From the NCBI GenBank assembly GCA_030673805.1, contig DAOVIH010000024.1:1-14753 (forward strand): 14,753 bases of DNA, in the 5' to 3' direction. The stretch comes from Candidatus Bathyarchaeota archaeon. Its GTDB lineage: Archaea > Thermoproteota > Bathyarchaeia > Bathyarchaeales > Bathycorpusculaceae. Both the position numbers and the translations under genes were made by a program. The notes under the pieces were generated by a model. The model saw only the letters and a list, made by a program, of their open reading frames with translations. It had not been told where the DNA came from and ran no database searches. Positions 1-6,507 of the stretch are shown here, one piece after another. How positions within the stretch are numbered: the first letter of the stretch is position 1; every line of letters begins with the position of its first letter.

Positions 1-344
1 AAGCAGTTAAGCTTTAATACAAAACCTGCGCGTTCTTTGGGACTAACTTAGGTTCTTTTGATTAAGTTCAGAGCTTCTTCTAGGCTTTGAAAACCATATT
101 TGACTTCTTTGAACTCTCTTTTCATAGCGATAACCACTTCTTTAACTTCGAAAGGTCCTTTATGACTCCTGGTGGTTCCATTAAAAACCGGCTTAGTTGT
201 TGGAGAGGGAAAACAAAGGAGGGATAAACTTCCCTCTCCCCCGCTCGCGATGGTGGGTCTCTCCTTTCTCCCACCAAACCTAAGATAGCATTTACTTAAA
301 AAGCAGTATTCCAAAACCACAAATATTGCAGAAATGACAAAACT
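1..344. other. Non-coding stretch with inverted repeats; no convincing gene
   Basis: I see no gene I can support here. A 90-codon reading frame on the minus strand (320 to 48) has a protein-like tail: from an ATG at 125 it would encode 25 residues ending in LEEALNLIKRT. Its first half runs through a purine-rich hairpin region and looks non-coding, and the start has no Shine-Dalgarno sequence. The tail could be the remnant of a decayed gene. The most visible structure is the pair of inverted repeats at 202-275, listed separately. Confidence 0.4.
202..275. repeat. Two adjacent inverted repeats (possible structured RNA or terminator)
   Basis: The first inverted repeat has perfect 10-bp arms: GGAGAGGGAA at 202-211 and TTCCCTCTCC at 230-239, with an 18-nt loop. 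The second has 6-bp arms: GGTGGG at 252-257 and CCCACC at 270-275, with a 12-nt loop. AAAGGAG at 215-221 also matches CTCCTTT at 261-267, so an alternative pairing linking the two hairpins is possible. The element lies downstream of the minus-strand transporter, so it could act in 3' processing, or be a small RNA or a mobile-element remnant. The sequence alone does not decide. Confidence 0.45.
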
Positions 345-1217
345 CTATTTTGAGTTCCAAGAAACAAGAACGATTGCAGATACTATTAGTAACGTTCCAG
401 CCACCGTGAATAGAGTGATCATTTCATTCAAAACCACAGATGAGATTGCTACAGCTATAATTATTTCAACCAATAAAACAACTGTGGAAGTCACAGTTGA
501 GATGTGCCTCAAACTTTTGAACCAAAGATAGTAGGGGATTACCCCGCAAAACACGACCAAGTACCCGATTGCAGCCCAAGCTTCAATCGGCAACACTCGA
601 ACATCACTAGTAGAGAAGAAGACAAAAGGTGTAACAGTGAGGAGAGTACCGAACATGACAAGAGTTATCAACTGAAGTGTGTTCTTGCTTTTTGAGACTA
701 GTTCCTTGTTATACAAAATGAAGAAAGCAAGGATTACCCCTGAAGAAAGCACCAGCAAATCTCCAATCAGTTCACCTTGACCTAGAAATGAGAAGTCCAA
801 GTTTGTGGTCACCAAGAATACTCCGAAAAAACCTGATAAAACTCCAATGATCTTCTTAGTTCCAAGGGGTTCCTTTAGCAGTACAGGACTTAGAAGGGCA
901 ACCCAAATTGCACTTAGACCAACGAAAAGCGAGGATTTTGCAGCGGAAGTATAGCTCATTCCAATATACTGAAGCAAAAACGAGACTCCACTGGTAATTC
1001 CCAAGAAAAGAATCAGCTTTTTTTCCTTGAACTGGAAATCGTACTTTCCAATCAATAACAAGAGCAGGAGCATCACTATGGAAGTAAACAGAAATCTCAA
1101 AAAAACGAACAGAAAAGCATCTAGATAGTTCAAACCAATCTTTGCCGCGGGAAAAGAAGTTCCCCACATGATACCTGCTATAATCGTTAAGATTATGGCT
1201 TTCTTCTTGTTATCCAC
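345..1217 (-). CDS. EamA/DMT-superfamily transporter
   Basis: This is a 290-residue integral membrane protein of the drug/metabolite transporter superfamily, whose members export or import small metabolites such as amino acids. About ten hydrophobic helices form two EamA repeats, roughly residues 6-130 and 150-288. The first begins with the family-like GTSFPAAKIG segment and a helix with FLRFLF, and the second has GVIPYYLWFKSLRHIS near residue 225. The length is usual for the family. The start is GTG at 1217; no ATG or strong Shine-Dalgarno sequence competes, though the preceding bases GGTTGAAAG are purine-rich. A TATA-like box lies about 40 bp upstream. The gene is divergent from the RAM-domain gene at 1445. 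The substrate cannot be told from the sequence. Confidence 0.9.
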   Translation of the reverse strand: MDNKKKAIILTIIAGIMWGTSFPAAKIGLNYLDAFLFVFLRFLFTSIVMLLLLLLIGKYDFQFKEKKLILFLGITSGVSFLLQYIGMSYTSAAKSSLFVGLSAIWVALLSPVLLKEPLGTKKIIGVLSGFFGVFLVTTNLDFSFLGQGELIGDLLVLSSGVILAFFILYNKELVSKSKNTLQLITLVMFGTLLTVTPFVFFSTSDVRVLPIEAWAAIGYLVVFCGVIPYYLWFKSLRHISTVTSTVVLLVEIIIAVAISSVVLNEMITLFTVAGTLLIVSAIVLVSWNSK

Positions 1218-1257
1218 CTTTCAACCCTGACTTATGCAAGAAGGTTTTTTCCAACTC

Positions 1258-1265
1258 ATATAAAA
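1258..1265 (-). promoter_or_regulatory. Putative TATA box for the transporter
   Basis: Read on the minus strand the sequence is TTTTATAT, preceded by GAGGCG. A start site about 25 bp downstream would fall near 1235, giving an 18-nt leader before the GTG at 1217. The spacing fits archaeal promoters, but this is a motif match only. Confidence 0.4.
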
Positions 1266-1398
1266 CGCCTCTTGTTGATTGTTAATCTTGACAAACACTT
1301 GAGTCCGCAAATAGGCAAAACCTGTTGCTCATAATCCTCGGATCAATTTGGCATAGACTACCACTCACAAGTTTTGGAGCAAGGGTGGGGATAGGCGA

Positions 1399-1410
1399 TA
1401 TAAAGATATA
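1399..1410 (+). promoter_or_regulatory. Putative TATA box for the RAM-domain gene
   Basis: TATAAAGATATA lies 35-46 bp before the ATG at 1445. A start site near 1430 would leave a short leader containing the GAGG Shine-Dalgarno at 1434-1437. This is a motif and spacing match only. Confidence 0.4.
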
Positions 1411-1444
1411 CCCCATCTAATAATTATTTATGTGAGGAAGTTGA

Positions 1445-1681
1445 ATGGCGACAGCCTTTGTTTTTATTATCACTGACCCTGCGTCAATGGTAGAAGTTCT
1501 AGAAGAAGTCGGAAGAATTGAAGGCGTTGAAGAAGCCTTCACTTTATACGGAATTTATGACATTGTCGCAAAAATCAAAGGAAACACTTTGGACGAGCTA
1601 AAAGAAATTATAGTGGAAAAAATTAGGGGAATCGATAAGGTGAGACGAACCCTCACCATGGTGGTTATCCAAGCAAAATAG
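1445..1681 (+). CDS. Stand-alone Lrp/AsnC ligand-binding (RAM) domain protein
   Basis: This 78-residue protein consists only of the effector-binding RAM domain found at the C-terminus of Lrp/AsnC regulators. It lacks the N-terminal helix-turn-helix. The expected beta-alpha-beta-beta-alpha-beta pattern is visible: strand ATAFVFIITD at residues 2-11, a helix ending in EEVGRIEGVEEAFTLYG, strand YDIVAKIKG, helix TLDELKEIIVEKI, and the closing strand VRRTLTMVVI. Such proteins are common in archaea. They form octamer-like rings, bind amino acids or other small ligands, and can act as partners of full-length Lrp proteins. The start is ATG with GAGG seven bases upstream. The gene is single, and a convergent small gene ends at 1726. 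Confidence 0.9.
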   Translation: MATAFVFIITDPASMVEVLEEVGRIEGVEEAFTLYGIYDIVAKIKGNTLDELKEIIVEKIRGIDKVRRTLTMVVIQAK

Positions 1682-1725
1682 GTTGCTCTCCAACTGCCCT
1701 GTTTCAACTAAGTTTGTTTTGGGCA

Positions 1726-1902
1726 TTAGGAATGAGTTTCAGTAGTATCTTCTCTTTGTCTTGCTAATTCATGCATTCTGTCCTTGAAACAATTCGGACA
1801 AAGTGGGAGCGGTATCTCCTCCCACGAGCCATCTTCAAGTCCTATTTTCATGACGTCTTCTTCACTTAGTGGGGCTTTGCACCTTTCACATCTTCTTCTC
1901 AT
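1726..1902 (-). CDS. Small double-CxxC (zinc-ribbon-like) protein
   Basis: This 58-residue protein reads through to TAA without interruption. It begins MRRRCERCKAPL and has two cysteine pairs, CERC at residues 5-8 and CPNC at 35-38. The 26-residue interval is rich in acidic residues. The tail FKDRMHELARQRED is charged and helical. Two CxxC knuckles at this distance are the usual layout of a treble-clef or zinc-ribbon fold, so the protein probably binds one zinc ion. I do not recognise a named family. It lies 120 bp downstream of Hsp20 on the same strand and could share its transcript. A purine-rich GGGAAGAG sits ahead of the ATG. It ends 44 bp from the convergent RAM-domain gene. Confidence 0.7.
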   Translation of the reverse strand: MRRRCERCKAPLSEEDVMKIGLEDGSWEEIPLPLCPNCFKDRMHELARQREDTTETHS

Positions 1903-2021
1903 TCAAACTCTTCCCAATTTTCCAATCGTTTAATCTAGGTGATGTCAAGGTTGCGTTTTCTTTGTAACATTTGCAGTAGTCCACTATTCATCGGTATCTC
2001 TAGTTTGCAGGTTCTATAACT

Positions 2022-2543
2022 TTACTGCTTCTTTGCAGGCTGTTTCTTTGGGATAGTTAAGATCAGTACTCCGTTGTTGTATTTTGGGGATGTTTTTTTT
2101 GGGTTTGCGCTATCGGGCACATTTATCATCTTGTAGAAATTCTTTGCCTTCACTTCTACTTCGTTTTCGGTGTAATTGAGTTTGATGTCTTTTTTCTCTT
2201 CACCAGGCAGTTCAACGTATATTTTTATCTCTTGGTCTTCTTCAAAGATGTCAACTAGGGGTTCCCTTACCTCGTTGGTCCTGAACGGTTTTCTGGGTAG
2301 TGGGCGTCTCTCTTGTGGTTCTAGTGGTTCTGTTGGGTTGAAGGGTCCGAATGGATCATCTGACCAGAAGCTTCCTCGGATAATGTATCCTCTTATACCG
2401 TTCTGATCAATCTCTTTAACATCCCATTTTCCATTTATGTTTCCTTCATTTGTAGCTTTCTCAAAGATCTTCTTTTCTCGCATCTTTTTCATTATCTCAT
2501 TTAGATCTTCGAATACTTTGTCAAAATCAAAAAATGATGTCAT
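2022..2543 (-). CDS. hsp20: Hsp20 / alpha-crystallin-family small heat shock protein
   Basis: This 173-residue small heat shock protein is an ATP-independent holdase that keeps unfolding proteins soluble in the cytoplasm. The N-terminal arm is helical and charged to about residue 30. A Pro-rich linker with PTEPLEPQERRPLPRKP follows near residues 70-86. The alpha-crystallin domain spans about 93-166 and ends in the hallmark GVLILTIPK at 158-166. A short PAKKQ tail ends the protein. The ATG at 2543 is preferred because the strong Shine-Dalgarno GGAGGTGA at 2553-2560 stands nine bases ahead of it; a GTG at 2549 is only three bases away. That Shine-Dalgarno directly abuts the stop codon of the upstream regulator, so the two genes form an operon and are probably controlled by that regulator. 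Confidence 0.92.
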   Translation of the reverse strand: MTSFFDFDKVFEDLNEIMKKMREKKIFEKATNEGNINGKWDVKEIDQNGIRGYIIRGSFWSDDPFGPFNPTEPLEPQERRPLPRKPFRTNEVREPLVDIFEEDQEIKIYVELPGEEKKDIKLNYTENEVEVKAKNFYKMINVPDSANPKKTSPKYNNGVLILTIPKKQPAKKQ

Positions 2544-2560
2544 CTTCACTTTTCACCTCC

Positions 2561-2974
2561 CTAAAAATTTCCAAATTCGTCTACTTCTTCGATGAGCCTT
2601 CTCAATATTCGGCTTATCATTATGAAACCAGTCTCTCCGAATTCTGAGCATCGGTATTGTCCTCGTCCAGTTTTCTCCAAAAGGCCTCCTTCTCTTAGCT
2701 TTTTGGTGTTTTCCCAGACTAGCTTTGGGTTTAAGTGCATGTCCATCATGAAATCTGAAAAGTTTATTGTGCGGTTTCTTTTCTGTATGAGGCGTTTCAT
2801 CATCATTAAGCGAGTTTCGTTGGATAGAGCGCTAAAGATTTTTGAAACTTTTTGAAAATGTTCCTCAAATGCATTTAGTTCGTCAACTAGTTCTTCTCGG
2901 TGCAGGTTCGTGGGGGAAAGTGGTATTTCGTATACTACTTCTCCGTCTTTCACAAGTTGCCATTTAAGTTTCAA
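2561..2974 (-). CDS. ArsR-like winged-helix regulator, probable heat-shock repressor
   Basis: This is a 137-residue DNA-binding protein. A short beta-rich N-terminus and a helix (residues 26-48) lead into the ArsR-type motif FSALSNETRLMMMKRL at 47-62. A probable recognition helix (about 80-98, LNPKLVWENTKKLREGGL) and a wing (ending about 108) follow. The C-terminal helix (117-133) may mediate dimerisation. No metal-binding cysteine cluster is visible; C109 is the only Cys. The gene is first in an operon with Hsp20 and faces three operator-like palindromes, an arrangement like that of Phr, the ArsR-type heat-shock repressor of Pyrococcus, which controls itself and Hsp20. The Phr comparison rests on context, not measured similarity. 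The start is TTG at 2974, with GAGCGTGA just upstream. Confidence 0.85.
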   Translation of the reverse strand: MKLKWQLVKDGEVVYEIPLSPTNLHREELVDELNAFEEHFQKVSKIFSALSNETRLMMMKRLIQKRNRTINFSDFMMDMHLNPKLVWENTKKLREGGLLEKTGRGQYRCSEFGETGFIMISRILRRLIEEVDEFGNF

Positions 2975-2987
2975 GCTTTCACGCTCA

Positions 2988-3001
2988 TTACCATTACGTA
3001 A
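2988..3001. promoter_or_regulatory. Operator-like palindrome 1
   Basis: TTACC-ATTA-CGTAA is a 14-bp near-palindrome, mismatched only in the inner base pair of the right arm. It abuts the next copy with no gap and lies just upstream of the TTG start of the regulator, where a bound repressor would block its transcription. Confidence 0.55.
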
Positions 3002-3015
3002 TTACCAAATAGTAA
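3002..3015. promoter_or_regulatory. Operator-like palindrome 2
   Basis: TTACC-AAAT-AGTAA has the same architecture as its two neighbours, with one mismatch in the arms. It follows palindrome 1 directly and ends one base before the AT-rich promoter core. Confidence 0.6.
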
Positions 3016-3025
3016 CATATAAAAG
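3016..3025. promoter_or_regulatory. Putative shared TATA box in the divergent promoter
   Basis: CATATAAAAG reads as an ATATAAAA box on the plus strand and TTTTATAT on the minus strand. It sits exactly between operator copies 2 and 3 and is also framed by GTAAC (3012-3016) and GTTAC (3025-3029). It is placed to serve the small gene at 3071 and the regulator at 2974. Its use in both directions is inferred. Confidence 0.5.
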
Positions 3026-3039
3026 TTACCATGCGGTAA
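3026..3039. promoter_or_regulatory. Operator-like palindrome 3
   Basis: TTACC-ATGC-GGTAA is the only copy with perfect 5-bp arms. It lies on the downstream side of the shared TATA-like box, where an occupied site would be expected to obstruct polymerase recruitment toward the small gene at 3071. Confidence 0.6.
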
Positions 3040-3070
3040 TATTCTAAAAAAATAGCAGAGGTGAAAGTTT

Positions 3071-3280
3071 ATGAACGAAAATCATGAAAGGATTTGTTGC
3101 GACCCCTTCGTTGGACACCTACACTTTGGTAGCCGAAGATTTCTAACAAAAGAAGAAGTCAAAAGCCTAAAAGAACAGCACAAAGCTAAGAAAATAAAAT
3201 GGCTAGAGCAATACAAAGAACACCTAGAAAACGAACTCAACGGCGTGAAAGAGCGATTAGCTGAATTCGAAAAAGCATAG
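3071..3280 (+). CDS. Small coiled-coil protein of the divergent heat-shock locus
   Basis: This 69-residue protein begins MNENHERICCDPFVGHLHFG. It has adjacent cysteines (9-10) and two His (16, 18), which could bind a metal. From about residue 25 (LTKEEVKSLKEQHKAKK) to the end it is strongly helical with coiled-coil character, finishing KEHLENELNGVKERLAEFEKA. I recall similar short proteins with a C/H-rich head and a coiled-coil tail in archaeal genomes, but I cannot name the family. The start is ATG with GAGGTGA about five bases upstream. It shares its promoter and operators with the divergent regulator-Hsp20 operon, so a stress-related role is likely by context only. Confidence 0.8.
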   Translation: MNENHERICCDPFVGHLHFGSRRFLTKEEVKSLKEQHKAKKIKWLEQYKEHLENELNGVKERLAEFEKA

Positions 3281-3305
3281 CAACACTTTAACAAACAAAG
3301 AATAC

Positions 3306-3357
3306 ATGAGAGAAAGCTGAATGCGCAATGACCTCTCATTATTTAATTTCTTTTTTT
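3306..3357 (+). terminator. Terminator-like hairpin and T-tract after the small gene
   Basis: Perfect 7-bp arms ATGAGAG (3306-3312) and CTCTCAT (3333-3339) enclose a 20-nt loop. A T-rich tract ending in seven Ts follows at 3351-3357. Archaeal termination needs mainly the T-tract, so the tract is the stronger part of the evidence. Confidence 0.45.
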
Positions 3358-3596
3358 GAAAACTACACAAAATCTTCATTTTTGAAAAGAAGTTTTCATT
3401 AGTTGATTACGTGCTAAAACCAACCATTTTCTTTTCCAGAGCTTTTCCAACGAAAGCTTATTTCCCAATGAAATATTAACTTTTTAACAGGTCACCAAAA
3501 TCTCTTGTTATTTGTTGATATCACGAAACCCGTTTTCCCGAAGTCCTTAAATTCACGTTTATCCATGAATCTTCATTATTGGAAGTGTAAAACTAC
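3358..3596. other. AT-rich intergenic region before the CARDB gene
   Basis: No gene is visible on either strand. The stretch holds one inverted repeat, GAAAACT (3358-3364) with AGTTTTC (3391-3397). A weak TATA-like CTTAAATT lies at 3546-3553, about 45 bp before the ATG at 3597 and suitably placed to drive it. Nothing else stands out. Confidence 0.4.
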
Positions 3597-6347
3597 ATGC
3601 GCTCTAGCTCCGCAATAACAAAAATGCAAACAGTTTTTGTTATAACTTTGATAGTCGTAGCTTCTGCAACTGGGGGTTATTATTACGTCAGCTCGCTCAT
3701 TCCAGAACCTGCTTCTTTCCAAGTTGCCGATTTGATTATTGACCCGACTTCGGTTCAAATCGGCGAATCTGTAAGTATCTCGGTTAACGTAACTAATGTT
3801 GGGGAAGAAGCCGGGAATCATTCGGTAGTCCTTTCAATTAATGATGTTCCGGTAAATACTAGGACCGTTCAACTATCAGGTTCCCAAACTAAGACAGTAG
3901 AGTTTGTCGAAATCGCAACAACTGAAGGCAATCATTCAGTTGGGGTCGACGAGTTAGCTGGTTCATTTGTAAGTACAAGTTTTGAGCCTCCTATTGAACC
4001 GGAGCCTCCTATTGAACCGGCCAAACTTGAGCTCGCAAATTTAGTCATAATTCCAACAACTGTCAAAGTTGGCGAACCCGTAAGAATCTCGGTAAGAGCA
4101 GCTAACATCGGCGATGAAAATGGTACTTTCCCAGTTACCCTTGCAATCAACGGGATCCAAAGAGAAACAAAGTCTATAGAACTAAATGGCGGCGCAACCA
4201 CCAATGTTGAGTTCACAGTGACTGAAGAGACCGAGGGCACTTACATAGTGAAGATTGCAGATCTGGAGAGTTCATTTGAGGTTAAAGCTGAACCTCCCCC
4301 ACCAGTCGGAGAGGCAAAATTTGAAGTAGGCGAACTATCAATCAATCCGACCGAAGCAAGAATCGACGAAACCATAGCAATCTCCGCAAAAGTCACTAAT
4401 ATTGGAAATGCGAGTGGTGAATACCTACTTACTCTAAGAATCAACGGGGTGACCAGAGGGACCAGAAATGTTCTTTTAGGAGCTGGAGGTAGCCAAATCG
4501 AGCAGTTTTCAGTAACTGAACAAAGTGAAGGAGAATACACAGTTGATCTTGATGGTTTGTCAGGTTCATTCACTGTCCAAGGCGAAACCCCAGTCTCAAC
4601 CACCATTTCATTGAATAATTTAGCCGTCGCTCCCTATGAAGTGTGGGAAGGCGATACAGTAACGATCAAAGCAAGAGCTCACAATTTTGGAAACGAAAAG
4701 AGCAGCACCACAGTAAGCCTTGAAGTAAAGGGCGAGGTGAAAGAAACAAGAATAGTGGAACTGAATGGAGGCGCCAGCAATGTGCCGATAGAATTTGAAG
4801 TAACAGCGGGAAAAGACAAATCGAACCCTGTCAGGGTGATAAACCAAGTGAATCCGAGCAATACCCTATCAGGATTCTTCACAGTTGCCCCTCTTGGTTT
4901 CCACACTCTCAGCGTCTCAGCAAGCTATCCTGGTATGGAGTTCACCTTAAACGGAGTGAGTCATCATGCACCCTATTCTGACCTATTGCCAGATGGGTTT
5001 CACACTGTTGTAGTGCCAGACGGATTTATCTACAGCGCCACTTTTTTCAATTTCACAAGCTGGGATAATGGCTCAACTGATTTGACCAGAATAGTAAACC
5101 TTGAGCGCAAAACGTCAATTTCAGCCCTCTACCTTAACACGAAAAGCTGTCCTTCCCTGTATTACTGGGGCGGAAGCGAATATTTGTACGCTGCAGAAGT
5201 CTCGGATGGCACAGGCTATCTTGGAATATTCGACAGTTTCCAAGAAGACGGAACGTTGGTATTCCTGTACAGTAACCCATGGGACTACACCAAGCTGGAC
5301 GAGGGCCGTCTTCAACAGAAGAGCGGATATTACGACTTTATCCTAGCTCAAACATGGGACGAGATTTCATTCACTGATTCTGTAGAATTGATAGTTGTTG
5401 ACCACCCTGCGGACCTAGACGTCTTTTCAACCAAAGCAACATACATGTATGATCTTGAAGAACAAGGGACAATCTACACAGTGAGCAAAACTCTACAGAA
5501 GCCCCTTTCTTGTGTTAATGAGGAAGGAGAAGACCTCCTAGCCCTAATCTCTGAGCTAGATGGAAACTACACTACAGGAAACGAGTTCAAATGGGACGCT
5601 CTAGAACTAAATCTAGGTGACCTGACAGGGGCGGAAGAGATAAAACTTGTTGTTTCTGGAACGATTCTTTACTCTTCGGGTCAAGCCCAAGGCGAATGGG
5701 CTGGACAGTTCTTCGACCAACCCGGGGAAAAGCCTTTTCCACCTCCCCACATGGAAGTTAAAGACGCCAATGGGAACTGGGTTCCAGTTCCTGACAACCG
5801 GCAGTTCCCATTGCTCGACGTCACCCCTACAACAGTAATTGTAAACCTCACGGGGCTCTTCCCAGCACAAGACTACTCTCTTAGGATAAACACTTTCTTC
5901 AACACGCGCTTTGACTACATAGGAGTGGACACATCACCACAAGAACAATTAAGTATCCAGCGGTTAACACCTGCTTTCGCGGATCTACGGCAAAGGTTTG
6001 TCACAGACTCCAACTCAACAGGCAACTTCACAAAATATGGCGATGTGACTTCTTTGGTAGTAGAGCCAGATGACAAACTGGTGATTATGAGAAAGGGAGA
6101 TGAAATAAACCTGCGGTTCCCCGTCGACCTGGAACCGGTGCCTGAGAATATGGAGAGATCTTTCTTCATAGCTGCCAGTGTATGGTTCAAGATCGAAGGG
6201 CTACCCTACTTGGAGTTCACTGTGGACCCGCTACCATTCCACGGCATGAGCTGTTTCCCCTATCCACCAACAGAAAACTACCCCACAGATGCTAACCATC
6301 AAATCTACCTGCAAGAATACAACACCCGTTCGATAAGTGTTCCATAA
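3597..6347 (+). CDS. Large cell-surface protein with four CARDB repeats
   Basis: This is a 916-residue envelope protein. One hydrophobic segment (residues 11-33, VFVITLIVVASATGGYYYV) acts as signal anchor. Four immunoglobulin-like CARDB repeats follow at about 41-126, 143-229, 240-328 and 336-430. Each opens with the same pattern (x-L-x-I-x-P-T, then G-E-x-V-x-I-S) and contains a TNxG/ANxG turn. A Pro-rich hinge EPPIEPEPPIEPA separates repeats 1 and 2. A beta-rich module (about 434-513) resembles PEGA-type carbohydrate-related folds. Residues 515-916 form a unique region with DANGNWVPVPDNRQFP (about 723-738) and LTGLFPAQDYSLRINTF. Many NxS/T sequons suggest N-glycosylation. No C-terminal anchor or sorting signal is seen. 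Enzyme activity is unproven; adhesion or surface scaffolding is the likeliest role. An alternative start is ATG at 3624 (M10). Confidence 0.85.
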   Translation: MRSSSAITKMQTVFVITLIVVASATGGYYYVSSLIPEPASFQVADLIIDPTSVQIGESVSISVNVTNVGEEAGNHSVVLSINDVPVNTRTVQLSGSQTKTVEFVEIATTEGNHSVGVDELAGSFVSTSFEPPIEPEPPIEPAKLELANLVIIPTTVKVGEPVRISVRAANIGDENGTFPVTLAINGIQRETKSIELNGGATTNVEFTVTEETEGTYIVKIADLESSFEVKAEPPPPVGEAKFEVGELSINPTEARIDETIAISAKVTNIGNASGEYLLTLRINGVTRGTRNVLLGAGGSQIEQFSVTEQSEGEYTVDLDGLSGSFTVQGETPVSTTISLNNLAVAPYEVWEGDTVTIKARAHNFGNEKSSTTVSLEVKGEVKETRIVELNGGASNVPIEFEVTAGKDKSNPVRVINQVNPSNTLSGFFTVAPLGFHTLSVSASYPGMEFTLNGVSHHAPYSDLLPDGFHTVVVPDGFIYSATFFNFTSWDNGSTDLTRIVNLERKTSISALYLNTKSCPSLYYWGGSEYLYAAEVSDGTGYLGIFDSFQEDGTLVFLYSNPWDYTKLDEGRLQQKSGYYDFILAQTWDEISFTDSVELIVVDHPADLDVFSTKATYMYDLEEQGTIYTVSKTLQKPLSCVNEEGEDLLALISELDGNYTTGNEFKWDALELNLGDLTGAEEIKLVVSGTILYSSGQAQGEWAGQFFDQPGEKPFPPPHMEVKDANGNWVPVPDNRQFPLLDVTPTTVIVNLTGLFPAQDYSLRINTFFNTRFDYIGVDTSPQEQLSIQRLTPAFADLRQRFVTDSNSTGNFTKYGDVTSLVVEPDDKLVIMRKGDEINLRFPVDLEPVPENMERSFFIAASVWFKIEGLPYLEFTVDPLPFHGMSCFPYPPTENYPTDANHQIYLQEYNTRSISVP
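3984..4019 (+). repeat. Perfect 18-bp tandem duplication inside the CARDB gene
   Basis: GAGCCTCCTATTGAACCG occurs twice head to tail (3984-4001 and 4002-4019). It encodes EPPIEP twice in the Pro-rich hinge between CARDB repeats 1 and 2. The exact match points to recent slippage that lengthened the linker while keeping the frame. Confidence 0.85.
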
Positions 6348-6440
6348 CAAGAATTATACACATTTTAGCCTGAGACATTAGGCGTCTGAACTGGGATTGG
6401 TTTTCCATGGTTTTTCTTGGTTCATTCTCTTGACGTACCT

Positions 6441-6448
6441 TATTTATG
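6441..6448 (+). promoter_or_regulatory. Weak TATA-like box before the reductase operon
   Basis: TATTTATG stands 60 bp ahead of the ATG at 6508, in the only sizeable gap before a run of six closely packed genes. A start near 6470 would leave an AT-rich leader. The motif is weak, but the position fits the operon promoter. Confidence 0.3.
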
Positions 6449-6507
6449 TAACACTTAAATGTTCAAAATAGCTATCTTTTATTTTCAATGAAATTCAGGG
6501 CGTTAGA

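Noticed and set aside
48..320. 90-codon minus-strand frame
   Set aside because: Its first half crosses the hairpin region with biased composition and there is no Shine-Dalgarno; only the last 25-37 residues look protein-like. Not enough for a gene.
1886..1984. 32-residue minus-strand frame with a CxC motif between Hsp20 and the double-CxxC gene
   Set aside because: GTG start without a Shine-Dalgarno, and it overlaps the better supported CxxC gene.
3932..4906. Several long minus-strand frames opposite the CARDB gene
   Set aside because: Shadow frames created by the repeated, Ser/Thr/Val-rich coding sequence on the plus strand; no start signals.
6348..6507. Possible small gene or RNA between the CARDB gene and the reductase operon
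   Set aside because: No frame with a start signal and no clear fold; only a weak TATA-like box.
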